NCBI GenBank assembly: GCA_023053545.1
Contig: JAKZAN010000001.1
Coordinates: forward strand, 10,560,565 to 10,624,564
DNA: 64,000 nt
Reading direction: 5' to 3'
From: Lepidurus packardi
Taxonomy: Eukaryota > Arthropoda > Branchiopoda > Notostraca > Triopsidae
Below, in pieces: positions 1-11,159 of the stretch. Below the pieces are notes generated by a model. The model saw nothing but the letters and a program-made list of their open reading frames with translations, was not told the origin of the DNA and did not search any database. Position numbers and translations under genes: made by a program. Each line of letters starts with the position of its first letter. The stretch's first letter is position 1.

Positions 1-232
1 CTTGCTTCCACTCACTCCCCAGCCTGAACAGTAAAGCAGTAAATTTTACTTAAAAAAGACTTGGTAAAATGAAGATAGGTTGAATTACCGTTTATTGGAA
101 GATGTGGTTCGAAAAAAGCTAGTGCTTTTTAAGACAGTATTGGTTAGAAGTGTCTTATATAGAGCGTTCCTTGTCATGCGGGCTAACTGAATTACGGGCT
201 GAAACCTTATCTAACGTCCACGTAAGGACGCT

Positions 233-238
233 TTTATT
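233..238 (-). terminator. putative polyadenylation signal of HUS1
   Basis: The minus strand reads AATAAA here, 55 bp past the HUS1 stop codon, which is a normal spacing for an animal 3' UTR. Nothing else coding was recognised between 1 and 292. Confidence 0.6.
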
Positions 239-292
239 ATATATAATCCAATTACAGAAATGCAAAGATTCAGAAAGATTGGAGTCCAAATC

Positions 293-1690
293 TCAAACAG
301 CTACGGCAGGAAGGAAGCATTGAACAATGACTTCGTCCGTTTCAATCAACATATGCAAAAGTTTATCCACAGCGATATCTACAAGGATACAAAACTGCCA
401 ACTTAATTCAACTTCTTTCTTTTTTGGGGGAATTGTCAATTAATTTTAAGCTGTAAAAAAAGAGACCAACAAAAACTAAAAGCTTACTGCATTTCACGCT
501 AGTGGGATTAAGATGCTCTGTTGTTAGGAAACTCGCATATTTGCGGAAATCAACTCGGACGCTGTAAAATTCATCTTCTTCTCTGCGGTTCACACCATTC
601 TCTATTTAAAAAAGTAAATGTAGAGAATTATACTGAACAAAATTATTAATAGAATCTTAATAATAGAGGTGTTAATAGAGGTTAACTAGGTAAGATTACG
701 ACTATTGGAGATCTGCAAGCCTTCGAAATGGATTGTAGTGGACACAACATCGGTTTCTACTTTCAATTTAAGAATTCCAGCTTTATTACACTCAAGACTG
801 CCTACAGGACTGAGGTTTCTGAGGCGTTCAATCATGGTGCGTAACTGTCGCAATGGAGGGAGGTTCAAACTCACCTGAAACGAGTTAAAAAAAGAGCAAA
901 AAATTGAGAATATGATAATTGATCATTTTTCACTACGTCAAAATTGGGTAACGGCATTTCCTTGTAATCCGTCCAATGTTTTTTGGGAATCACTTTGACT
1001 GGAATGTCGTGAACTAAGAAGCGGCAAACGGAGGACAATGAAGACTAAAGCAAAAATAATGCTGAAAACGCCATAAATTAATATTTTTTTTTTAGGTATA
1101 TTACTTGTTCAATCTCAAAGGTGAGGCAGGGGGTAAGTTTCTTGGTCAGTTTCATTTTAACGAATTTGGCTAATGTGTTACTCTTTAAGGCAGCTAAGGT
1201 TCTGGACATTTGCTCTAAATTAATTCAAATATAAATAAGGAATAACTATACATAGATTTTTAAGCTTGTATTAGGAAAGAAAAAGAAAGTAATGATCACC
1301 CGGAGGGAATTCAAGGTAGATCTCATTATACTCGGGGGAAACTCCTTCCATGAGATATTCCGAAAAGATGTGTTCTTGGAGAATTTCACATTTTAAGAGC
1401 ATTAAGGTAGGTCCTCCATGTTGATCTTTGACTATAAATATCAGACGATCCGGAGATATCCGCAAAATACTAGTTTTGCCTAATTTTGATAAGGTGTTGA
1501 TGACATCTAGCAAAAAAATAGAAATAAAAAAAGTAAAAAATAAATTTAAAAAAGCATGAACATGAAGTAAGAAATAGAATAACAGGCCGAAGGGAATCGG
1601 GCGACGTTTAGAATATATAAAGAAGAGCTTTTTCTTACTTATGAACTGCTTTACGCAGCTCAAATCTATTATTTTGCCTCGGAATTTCAT
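293..1690 (-). CDS. HUS1: HUS1 checkpoint clamp subunit (9-1-1 complex), 7 exons
   Basis: HUS1 is the PCNA-like subunit of the nuclear RAD9-RAD1-HUS1 clamp that is loaded at damaged or stalled DNA and supports ATR/CHK1 signalling. Seven exons with GT/AG borders fit in phase: 1690-1639, 1506-1300, 1214-1105, 1044-934, 874-700, 601-488 and 378-293. They give 284 aa, against 280 in human. Family landmarks are the MKFR start, LRISPD near residue 35, MEGVSPEYNEIYLE near 75-88, the VHDIPVKVIP stretch and the C-terminal FLPAV. The sixth and seventh exons join across a TGC-A/AT codon. An in-frame readthrough of intron 2 ends in a short false tail, so the splice sites rather than the longest open frame decide the model. 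No disabling change was seen. The identification rests on recognised conservation along the whole length. Confidence 0.93.
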
Positions 1691-1854
1691 GTTCTGAATT
1701 TTACAGTAAACATAAATAAAAACAAGGCGCCAAAAGAGAACGTGAAAGGAGTATTATACTGGTGTCAGAAGATGTGATGGGAAATTTTGGTAGTGACTTT
1801 GAAACTAGCGCCATCAGTGTTTAAGGATCTTAACGACATACCCTTGGTATCCTT

Positions 1855-1957
1855 TTGTATAAAAAGAAAAGACACAGTGGAAGACACAGACACAGTGGAA
1901 CACAGGTTGCTGTATTGCCCATCATACGGATACGAAAGAGAAAAATGGAGGAGAAAA
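1855..1957 (+). mobile_element. 3' coding end of a non-LTR retrotransposon (element 1)
   Basis: The plus strand encodes DTVEHRLLYCPSYGYEREKW, the cysteine/histidine tail that follows the RNase H domain in I/Jockey-type elements. A related tail occurs at 4,735-4,800. The piece stops at 1,957, where the sequence switches to an inverted segment whose far end (2,787 downwards on the minus strand) carries the natural continuation. Confidence 0.65.
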
Positions 1958-2787
1958 ATCTAGATAGACCCTACTCTTTGTCTCTTCTTTGGAACGAACG
2001 AGCTTGTCCTCGCTATGACGTCCTTCCCTACAATTTTAAATCCCTTGCCGATTTTCTTTAGCGCTGTCTTTTCCCGTTTGGATACTACTGTTTCAAACTA
2101 TTCTTTGTCTATAACTGGCCTACTTTTCAAAGGAAACCTTCCTCGCTCCTGATTTCCCCTATCTGGGCCTTCCTGCGAAAATCCTTCGAGCAAATCTTCC
2201 TCCGACCACTCCGACTCCATGTCCTCAACTGATGAGGCCATGCTTCCGCTAGTCCCCTTCCCCGATCAAACGCTGGGTATTTCAGGCTCTTACCCCACCA
2301 CCGTATGTTAATATTAACTGGTGCAAGTGTCAGGGAACAATAAGTTGGGATTCGTGTTGTTTAAAACGCTTGATTTTATGCCAGAGTAACTTTCATCAAA
2401 AAGTACGGAAAAAAAAATCGTCTATCACAATGAACATGTAGCTTGTTCGACTTTGCGCGCGCGACTTTTTTATGTTGTTGTTGTTGGACTGGTTTTAGTC
2501 AAAACTGTGCCATCTAACGGGCACATTATCGACTACTTCTGACCATTTAATATTTCTGATTTTTTCTTTTGGATAAAGATTATTTCTGAAACAAGGTTTC
2601 TATTGATCTTATTATATCTTATAAAAAATTGCACCACTTCTATTAGTCTGGTATCTTTAAATTAGTCTACTAGACAGTTTCTTAACTTATATTGTCGTTC
2701 TGATTAAATTTCCCCAAGACCTAATACATTTTCCATGTTAAAGGTTACTCCGCTCTGCTCTACTTTTCTCCTCCATTTTTCTCTTTC
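1958..2787 (-). mobile_element. inverted segment: element 1 3' UTR followed by element 2 ORF1 start
   Basis: On the minus strand, 2,787-2,640 continues the element 1 C-terminus (EREKWRRKVEQS, then NMENVLGLGEI) with stops. A tail with repeated CAACAA followed by ATAAAAAA lies near 2,490-2,466. A new 5' region follows, with an ATG at 2,241 starting an acidic ORF1-like frame (MASSVEDMESEWSEEDLLEG). That frame has a TAG at 2,100-2,098 and then continues with a lysine-rich stretch. The block reads in the opposite direction to both flanks. Restoring its orientation gives two head-to-tail non-LTR copies. Function of the ORF1-like peptide was not recognised beyond its position. Confidence 0.6.
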
Positions 2788-3240
2788 GAAAAGAGTAGGG
2801 TCTATCTAGATTTTTTTGAGAACCTCTTACCACCATGGGACTTTGATCCCAGGAGTATAATTAAAGAGATTCCGAAAATAAAAATGAAAAAAGAACAGTT
2901 ACATGAATGCAAACAACTTGTGTACGAGTATATAAATACAAAGTTCCCTAACCACACCAAAGTTTATACCGATGGATCTAGAGATGAAAATGGTCATGCG
3001 GGATCAGGGATTCATATAGAATCTGGAAACAAATCCGTTGCCTTTGCCCTTCCTCGGTGGTCGTCGGTAATGGCAGGGGAATTGCATGCCGTCAGGGAAG
3101 CATTAGCAATCATTGATAGTTCACCCACAGGTAAATATCTCATCCTGTCGGACTCCAATGCGGTTCTCGGTGCTATAGCCGCGTATGGGAAGAGAGCATA
3201 TTTTGAGATCGTGCAAGAAATTCAGAGGAGAATACGAAAC

Positions 3241-4140
3241 CACAGTATAGAGGTTTCACAGTATGCTAACAGGGCTATCTTCCAATGTTAAGGTTTTCTG
3301 ACGACCTTCTCGGTCCCCAGAGTAATATTCAGGTAAAAGGCCAGAAAATGAAAGGGTACATTCGCAAACCTCCCAGTGCAGTTCAAAAAAGGTCACGACG
3401 GTTTACAAAGCGCGTAATTTAAATCTATTGCTTTAAACTATGTGAGCTTCAAATAAAAGATGAATTAACTAGGTCAAAGCACAACACGTATACACATTAT
3501 AGACTATTTCGCGTTACCCAGGTTGCACCACGAGGAGGCAGTCTATTTTGCAACCCATACATAGGTGTTTTATAGTATACAGGTTTAACCCCATATACTA
3601 TAAAATACCCATGTATATTAATGTCTATATGTGTTGTTATGACTATTTATGTCTATATACGAGTTATCCATTACATTGGTACTTTACAACTATTCCTAAA
3701 TGTTACTAACTTTTGCAAGTTTAGTATTTTTCTTAACACATTTAACTACGGCTCTTTCTGCTACAGCTACATTTTCTTCTTTAAGTGTATAGTAAATCCT
3801 AACTCGAACGAACAAATTAAAAAAATAATCAACTGTTTTTTTCCAAAAACACTTTCAAATGCGAGCGTTGCCGGCAGGATCCTAAGTCAGCCCAAAACTC
3901 CCTAGAGTGCCCGAGAGAAAGGTCACCAGTCCCCCGTTTTGTGAATGTTTTCTTCTCTTCTCGAACCCTTTTTCTAGTAGATTAGGAATGCCTACATGGG
4001 GGTACATGGCACAGTCTGGGAATCCATCCCCCATATAAGCCTTCGTACCCTCACATCCTCTTGGGACCGAGAAAATCGTGTTAATCCCTTTACATTGGAA
4101 GATACCCCCAGTTACCATACTGTGAAACCTTTATACTGCG
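3241..4140. mobile_element. 900-bp TIR DNA transposon (non-autonomous, P/hAT-like target size)
   Basis: The left end starts CACAGTATAGAGGTTTCACA and the right end, reverse-complemented, starts CGCAGTATAAAGGTTTCACA. Similarity between the ends continues for about 53 bp with one gap. Both sides are flanked by TACGAAAC (3,233-3,240 and 4,141-4,148), an 8-bp target duplication. Without the insert the RNase H codons around the site run straight on. No transposase was recognised inside; short open frames here look like chance. The 8-bp duplication and the CA start fit P or hAT superfamilies, but the family is not identified. Confidence 0.8.
3556..3617. repeat. imperfect hairpin inside the 900-bp transposon
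   Basis: Two arms of about 28-30 bp around TTTTATAGTATA / TATACTATAAAA are separated by only a few bases. It lies off-centre within the TIR element. Confidence 0.55.
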
Positions 4141-5399
4141 TACGAAACTTACAAAGTAACAAATTTGACATCACTTTGCAATGGGTGCCATCGCATGTTG
4201 GGATCGCAGGGAATGAGGCAGCTTATGCGGCGGCGAAGATAGGCAAAAATTCCAACCAAAAAGAATTAAGATCACTCACTAGACACGAAATCTCGGCCAT
4301 ATTCAAACAGAAATTAGAAAAAAATATTCTGCAGAGGTTAAAAAACAGTACGACGCAAAAATTTGTACAAGCCGCTGGTATGACTTCTAGTCTTAAATTT
4401 GGTACTAAGATTTGGTGTATTGGACGTGTGGCTCACAAGCTAACGATGGTCACCGTGTTGACGCTCAATTCTTACTACCTCTCTCTCACCTTTCCTAACT
4501 GACCTCTCACTAGGCAAAGCTGCCCTCAAGGTTACATACCAATAGAGGGCATGTAGATGACCTCATACCAGCCGCTACTAACATTAGCCCAGCGCCATGG
4601 TTATTGCATAAAAACAGGAAAGTAGCAGTAGCACTCTTTCGACTGAGATGTGGACATGCGAAAACAGGGGCATGGATGTAGAGATTTAAACTTAAAAGAA
4701 ATAGCTCTTGTGATGGGTGTGGAGAGAGGAACGATACGGTGGAGCACAAGATCATGGAATGTCTACGCTATTCGATAGAACGAGAATTCCTAAAAGACAA
4801 AATGAATAAAGAAGGTATCGAATTCAAGATTGAAAACGTTCTGGGTTTTGGTAAGCTTACAGTACATAAGCAATTCCTAGCCCAGTCCTTCTTAGTGGAC
4901 TACATAAAAGTTACAGGACTATTCGACAAATTATAAGCAACTGAACGGTGAAGGTCTAGATTCTATCCTATTCCACTATCAAGCACTTTCATATGCACGC
5001 CCAATCCAATAAGATAATGTAAATTCGTGATTGGTCCTAGGAAAGTAGCAACAGAAGAGAATACAATAGCGACACCTATTGGGAATGCTGCAGACGACGA
5101 TGCGACGACAATTCGCCTGTCGTCTTTAACAACACAAAGAAGAAGACAACAACATAAAAAGAAAAGGGAAAGTCAAAATGAACCTAACAAAATTAAGCAA
5201 AAATAATAAAAGAGAAACACATTAAGATGAAAAATTATTAATAAATAAGAATTTTTTTTCCAAGTGTAAGGAAATTCTTTTATCAATAATCAACTTGTTT
5301 CACAAAAAGAACTGTTTCCAACTGAAATCTATTTGCAAACCGAAATTAAATATTTTAAATTAATTACATAATATAGTGCAGAAACACAACAAATTCAGC

Positions 5400-8294
5400 T
5401 TATCCTTCCATCAGTTTCAACTCCACTCGCATCATAAGACAGGCTTCACGTCCTTCAATAATCTTGGCCATAATCGCAGCATTAGCTTCCTAAAAAATAA
5501 ATCTTTAAATAACTAATATCGATTCATTTGTATAGTCCAATCAGAACGTAGCCTACTTCCAACTCGTGTTGATCTTTCACTAAGGCATCTAAAACAGCTT
5601 TATCTTCCTCACTCATATTCAGTTTGGCTGCTTCTATCTCACCATCAGAAAGAGTTGGCATATATCTGTAATTAAATGCAACTCTGAATATATTTTGAAT
5701 CGATATCATTAATTTTGAATAATGTTAATTAACAAAAGTAAAGACTCACGGCGGGAAAATTTTGGAGGCTTGTTCTTTCAGCGAATTCACGTACCGCTTC
5801 TCCAAATACAACCGTTGTTGCAAAGTGGCAATATACTTCTCCCTTTCTTCCATTTCCACTCGCAAAAACGTTTCTTCGTCAACCAGAGTATTCACGACTC
5901 GCTCGCTCGCCACTTCCGTACTATTTCCATTCACTTCAATGACAGTCACGTGACTTTCCGCTCCTTCAGCAGCTTTCTCTGATGTGGCATTAACGGTCAC
6001 CACAATTTCTTCCCGACCTTCGCCTTCGAATACTTCCTCATGGATTTCCACTTCCACAACAGCAACTTCAAAGGGAGGTGTGGCTTGTGCTAGGGGCGTG
6101 GCCAACTCTAATTTCAAGTCCTCGTCCACCGATTCAATCTTCTTCACTTCTCTTTCCATCTTCTGCGCGTGTTTCAGCTTTCGCTACAAAAACGAAAACA
6201 AATTTAAATGAAAAAAATATCTCTGACGGAACTTTTTAAAGAAATGCCGGGAATGTTTTACTTTGAGTTGCGTTACAATGAGCTGTGCTTCCCATAACTG
6301 CTCCTCCCGTTGCTTGGTAACTGTGCCCACGTTCATTTCGGCGTGAATTTGATTCAACAGAGATTCCTGCTTCCGTAGCTCCACTTGGATTGCGGTTAAA
6401 CTCTCTGGCAGCTCTAGAGTGCCTTTGCTTTGCATACCGGAAATGGGTGGCACATATCTGTAGTTGAAGATAAGAAACACAAGAACATTTTAGAAACCTT
6501 TCTTTTATAAGCAGTCGGCTGCTGTAAAAGTTTTTGCCCAGACGACAGTTTTTACTTCGTAACAGTGGTGTCAGCAAACAACAAAGGGCCTTGGGTGAAA
6601 AATGTTGTTAAGATGCGGTGACTTAGACGCATTGTAGGGCTGAAAACGATCGACAAGCTTTGCACATTCATCTTATTGGACCGTTCCTAAGTGAAACCAA
6701 TCAAATGGTGAAGGTTTGCGGTCGGGGTTAAACGTTTTCCCAACCGGGTTACTTTTTCAATAATGTGGCCTAAATGTACGAATATCCACGCCAAGAGTAG
6801 TTTATTGCAAGTAGGAAGCTTTTCCAACAAAGCTTGCAAGGCTTCCAGCTGCTTTTTGGTATCTTTGATAGCTGAAGCTTCTTCAAACTGAGGCATTAAT
6901 TGAATTGTCAATACTGGCTGAGGCAGTTCTCTAGAAAATAATTTTGAATTCAAGAATGAAAGAGGCTTACAAAAGACAAAATCTAAGTTAAGTGTTCTTT
7001 GTTTAATTTCTTTCTTCTTATATTTATCACCTGATATACTGTTTCAATAAGCTAGTGACAGTCGCATGATCCACGTCTTGCAAACTGACTGGCAATCTTA
7101 AATTATACGCAGTACGCAGCTCCATAACTTTGGATTTGACCCCTGAAACACGATAAATCCCTTCGCAATCCAAACCTAACGATGGGAATTCAAACGGGCA
7201 TTAATTCTTTTACTTTTTATTTGAAACGGTAATTCAAGGTCGCTTCGAAAAGATAAAGCAAACTAATTTACTATTAGCTTCTATAAAATCTATGCAATCG
7301 CGAACGACGGTTGGCAAAAGAATTCCATCATGACAGTGACTACGTTCTACTGCCACTTCCAGAGGCATTCCGAAGACCGGCAATTCATCTAATTAATAAT
7401 TCATTATTTTACTAAAACAACTTATTCGAATAAAATTTTAATAATTCCTATCTAAGGTTAAGGTTCATTGGGGTGTTACCTTCTTCAGAGACTTCTGCTT
7501 TGACTTTCTTCTTGTCTTTGGCTTTGGCTTTGCTCTTGGAATCTTTGTCTTTCTCTTTCTTGGCTTTTTTATCCTTCTCAACCACTTCCTTGGAGTCCTT
7601 GCTCTTTAAGGACTCATGCGAGTCCAGAATATCTTTTTCCTTCTCCTTCTTTCCTTCCTTCTCCTTTTCCTTCTTGCTGGCAGAGAATTTGAAGGATTTT
7701 TTCTTGGATTTAAAAGGACTTCTAGGACGAAAATAAAAGCTTTTTGACTAAGTATAATGAAATGTTTTTTAGAAATTTTTTTTTTCTGATTTATCTTAAA
7801 AGAAGTGTACTTGGAATCCATGCTGAGTTCTTCAGGAGAACTGTCGCCTGCTAAAGCTGCGTAACCTTTGTCTTTTTTTGAATCTTTCTTCTCCTTTCGC
7901 TTGCTGGAAAGCAAGGAATCCTTCTTTGTAAAACGCGTGGATCCGTCCTCAGAAACTAATTATCCAAATGTTATTCAATCTTTCGTTACTTAACGAATAG
8001 AAAAGAATAACACCAATGAAGAACAATCCAGGAGAGAAATAAAGGTACCCCCAAACTTTCCCAGAAGAGCAGCGAGATAAAATAATTACACACAAGGAGC
8101 ACAGGAAACTTACTAGTTTGCTACAAGATTTGGCATGCAATTCAGCCAAACGAGGAACGACATGCGATTTTTTTATGCTTGGGATTTTGCGACGAGTTTA
8201 TTTATTTTTTTTTTTTGGGGGGGGGATTGGTAATTTACTCACAATCATCAATTTGATCACTATCCACGCTACCCTCGTCCCGTGTTTCGTCCAT
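5400..8294 (-). CDS. RALBP1: RalA-binding protein 1 (RLIP), RhoGAP and Ral effector, 11 exons
   Basis: RALBP1 binds active Ral, stimulates GTP hydrolysis on Cdc42/Rac and links to clathrin endocytosis. Exons in phase: 8294-8243, 7955-7811, 7721-7480, 7388-7272, 7175-7031, 6930-6753, 6686-6556, 6457-6262, 6183-5750, 5665-5557 and 5489-5400, giving 612 aa (human 655). The N-terminus has the KDKGYAALAGDSSPEE motif, followed by a Lys/Glu-rich region (66-146). The RhoGAP domain spans about 150-340, with GIYRVSG carrying the arginine finger at R194, RELPQPVLT, and KMNVQSLSIVFSPT. A Ral-binding coiled-coil stretch follows at about 345-415, then an acidic Val/Glu-rich segment and a short conserved C-terminal helix ending KLMEG. 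All introns are GT/AG. An upstream open stretch at 8,100-8,160 ending in a GTAAGT could be an alternative first exon but is not needed. Confidence 0.92.
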
Positions 8295-8836
8295 GTTTTA
8301 AAGCTGACAAAAATAAATATATAAAGAATTATCACTAATCACGACTTAAAGTTTCTGCTAACGATGAGATAATTAATGTGTAAGAAACGCCTATGATTTT
8401 TGTCTTCAAAACAATCGTTTCTGCCATCTAACGGTAAAATAGAAACGAAAAAAATGTACGACCTACGAAATATAATTAAAATTAAGTATTTAATTCTTAG
8501 GTGGAAAACATCGAATTGACAAGCGATTAGTTTATTTCCATGGCTTTGCAGCTATGTTTCTAACTATTACATCAAACTATATACAAGTAAGATGTAGACA
8601 ACTCCAATTGGCAGCAAATTAGCACATTTTCTAAGTAAATCCTCGACAATTGTATTGCCCATTTCTAATAATGGCGATATTCTTAAAAACGGGGGGAAAA
8701 ATTTCAGAGGCAAAAGGCAAAAATACCCGACTCTAAAAGATGATGCCCAAACCCGTGAAAACAAGCAAAAAGTAAAAATTCAGTGTATCATAGGCACTAA
8801 AACACTCTAAAAAGTATTGCCAACTGATTAATTCTT
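8295..8836. other. intergenic: WASp 3' UTR and RALBP1 upstream region
   Basis: No coding frame was recognised. The minus strand reads AATAAA at 8,536-8,531, about 300 bp after the WASp stop, a plausible polyadenylation signal. The remainder should hold the RALBP1 promoter, but no clear motif is visible. Confidence 0.5.
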
Positions 8837-10852
8837 TCAGTCATCCCAATCATCGTCATCTTCAGCTTCATCACTGGATGTTTCGCTTTCCGAATAATTC
8901 GCTTTGGTCCTAGCTTCCAAAGCTCTGGCTAAAGCACCAGACAATCCGGCTTTGCTGTCACCAGTAGCCGCCTTCTGCTCCACCTAATTAAACCGAAATT
9001 CCAGATGACGCACACAATTGACAATGTGTTGACTTACCGGGGCAGGTTTCAATTCTTTGCCCTGACGAATCTCCTTTAACAAATCGGTATGATTGGAGCG
9101 TCCACTCGCCACCACAGGGCGATCCTCATGATCCACTTCGACTTTCTATATAAAAAACATAAAATTAAACTAAAGTAAATCTGAAGTTAAATGAGATAAA
9201 ATGAAAGTTAAGAATTGAAGATAAAGAATTTCAGAAAAATTACCTTAAGGGCAGGCCCAGCTCGTATGGAATCCAGTAACGCTGAACGATGATCAGTTCC
9301 AGAATTACCATTGGTACTTGGGATGGGTTCACTAGCCTGCGGCAAGGGAGGGGGCAGAAGCTTGGCGCCAAAGTCCAAAGCGGGAGGGGGTGGAGGAGGC
9401 GGCGGTGGCGTATTAATACCTTTGAAAATCCCAAGAAACATTGCACACATTTCAGTTTTGTTCGTAAAAATTATGCTTTAGAAAATGAAAATTTAAAGAT
9501 ATTTATTTCACAACTTACTTGGCGGGGGTGGGGGAGGAGGCGGAGCTTGTTGGGGTACAGCAGGCAAGGGTTGGCGAGGGTTTCTAGACGTTGGAGCGGC
9601 TGGAGGAGGGGTAGGTTGCACCGAGACCTGGCGAGGAGGAGTGTGCGGAGCTTGGGGTGTCATGCGACCTATTTGTGGGGTTGGGGGATTCCTGGAGGGC
9701 ACGGGAGGAGGGAGACTGAGTGGAGCCAAGTCTCTGGGATCAAAGCCAGCATGGGAAGGCTGGGACACTTCTTTAAGCGCCGCCTCCAAGCCGCCATGCT
9801 GGTCGATGAAATTGTAGATAAAATCGCGCGTCTTTTCGTCTTTTAACTGACTATCGGACACGCCCGCTTTGGCAAAAAAGACGCGCAACTGTGGATCTAC
9901 GTTTTCGAGGGCAAAGCCACGGTTCGGGTCGAAACCCACGTGTGATAAATGCACGAAATTGGTTGGCAGGCCAATGTCCCTTTTGTTGAGCTTGGGTTTG
10001 CTCTGTTTCTTTTCTTTGCGCGATTTCGAGACACTCTTGTCCCGAATCGTGAAGGATTCCGTCAAACTCGTGTGCGAGGTAGTGGAAACGATGCTTTGAC
10101 TGTCTGTGCGGTCTCTGCTATACGTATCAATGTATTGGGATCGGCCTGTTTCAGGCACATATGGACTTTGACTCTTTTTTCCTAAGAACATAAATACATT
10201 CCCTTAATTTCTTTAATAATTTGTACGGAATTAAGAGCAAGAAACCTTGTTTTTCCTTCTTGCGTTGTAAACTATCTTGGACTGAATTGCCAAAGACGAA
10301 AGCTTCTCCATCATCTGCGAAATTGAGCCCCGCTTGGCAATCCTGGGAAGTGTAGGGTTAATTAATCAGGGCTTTAAGCTTATTCATGTCATTTTGCTTT
10401 TATTTTATTTGAATTACGTCAGCTTCAAAAGTATGGAAGAAAGGCCGCGGGCAAGTGTAGCGAAACCGGACATACAGCTCCTGCTCCCAGATTAAGCTAT
10501 TTTCCAAGTTATAAACGCGGATGTAGTAAGACCGTTTGGCATTATCTTTGACGAAGCAGGCGATTCCGTAATGAGAAAGATTCCACGTCGTGTGCATGGG
10601 TGGCTTAGTAAGATAAACCTGAACAACGGCCGTAGCCAAGCTCTACACAAAAAAATACAAAAATCTAGGTTAGGAAGATAGGCAGATTCTGATTTTTAGT
10701 AGATTCTGTAGTTTAGTTTTTAAGCTTACGCGGCATCTGTTCCCGAGCACTTTGAACAACCTCGAATTTTCTTCATCGGAAAGTAACCGGCAGCGCTTGC
10801 TTTCAGGTGGCTGACGTCTAGACGATTTCAACAACCCAACAGGAGCCGTCAT
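8837..10852 (-). CDS. WASp: Wiskott-Aldrich syndrome protein (WASp/N-WASP), 7 exons
   Basis: WASp couples Cdc42 and phosphoinositide signals to Arp2/3-driven actin branching. Exons in phase: 10852-10730, 10642-10418, 10342-10246, 10181-9519, 9419-9244, 9145-9038 and 8983-8837, giving 512 aa (human N-WASP 505). Domains: WH1/EVH1 at about 30-148 (AVVQVYL, GIACFVKDNAKRSYYIRVY, LIWEQELY); a basic stretch at 202-216; CRIB at 218-238 (IGLPTNFVHLSHVGF); the autoinhibitory GBD (QLKDEKTRDFIYNFI); a long proline-rich region; two WH2 motifs (SALLDSIRAGPALK and TDLLKEIRQGKELK); a central helix (LSGALARALEART); and an acidic tail with the conserved Trp (DDDDWDD). It is complete and undamaged, in the same orientation as RALBP1 and HUS1. 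Confidence 0.95.
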
Positions 10853-11003
10853 TTTGTCGCAAAGATTAATAACTTCACGCAATAATTATGAGACGCGTCA
10901 TGTAAAACACGCAACCACACCTAAATGATCTAAAACACCTCCCGTCTGCTATTAATGCCAGTCAGCCGCTGTTATCTTTCACTTTTGTCTTTCTCATTCG
11001 GAG

Positions 11004-11159
11004 ATGGCGACAAATGACAATACTAAGTTTGTTAAGTTTCCCAAGAGGTGGCGTATTGTAAAATATTCTTATAACTCTTATAACCGTTGGTCGGAGTACG
11101 TCTTTGGTTGGTTCCCGAACCCGCTTCCTTCGGGTTGTTATCAACAGCATCAACGGTAG
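11004..11159 (+). CDS. short open frame upstream of the pseudogene block, unrecognised
   Basis: A 51-codon frame starts ATGGCGACAAATGAC and encodes a basic, aromatic-rich peptide (KFPKRWRIVKYSYNSYNRW). Its last third overlaps DNA homologous to the PISD/PLGRKT promoter region of the array, so the stop may lie in unrelated sequence. It could be the first exon of a gene divergent from WASp that was broken by the rearrangement, or chance. Confidence 0.2.
   Translation: MATNDNTKFVKFPKRWRIVKYSYNSYNRWSEYVFGWFPNPLPSGCYQQHQR

Larger units (their letters stand above)
2788..5185 (+). mobile_element. non-LTR retrotransposon remnant (element 2): RNase H and 3' end
   Basis: After a short ORF1 scrap the sequence jumps to an RNase H domain, so most of ORF2 (endonuclease and RT) is missing. 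Motifs are VYTDGSRDENG (first catalytic Asp), MAGELHAVREAL (Glu), LILSDSNAVL (Asp) and LQWVPSHVGIAGNEAA (His region) after the interruption at 3,241-4,140. Downstream are RCGHAKTGAW, a TAG at about 4,678, then CDGCGERNDTVEHKIMEC and the terminal frame ending at 4,936. The tail near 5,140-5,160 (CAACAACATAAAAAG) matches the tail of element 1. It is an inactive copy of an I/Jockey/R1-like lineage; the exact clade cannot be fixed by eye. Confidence 0.75.

Noticed and set aside
2884-3291. Host RNase H gene
   Set aside because: The domain is followed by the Cys/His tail and 3' end typical of non-LTR elements and is disrupted by stops and an insertion.
7470-7740. Plus-strand Ser/Phe/Leu-rich open frame
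   Set aside because: It is the complement of the Lys/Glu-rich exon 3 of RALBP1.
8100-8160. Alternative first exon of RALBP1 ending in GTAAGT
   Set aside because: No conserved residues, and the exon at 8,294-8,243 joins in phase to the conserved N-terminal region; kept only as a remark.
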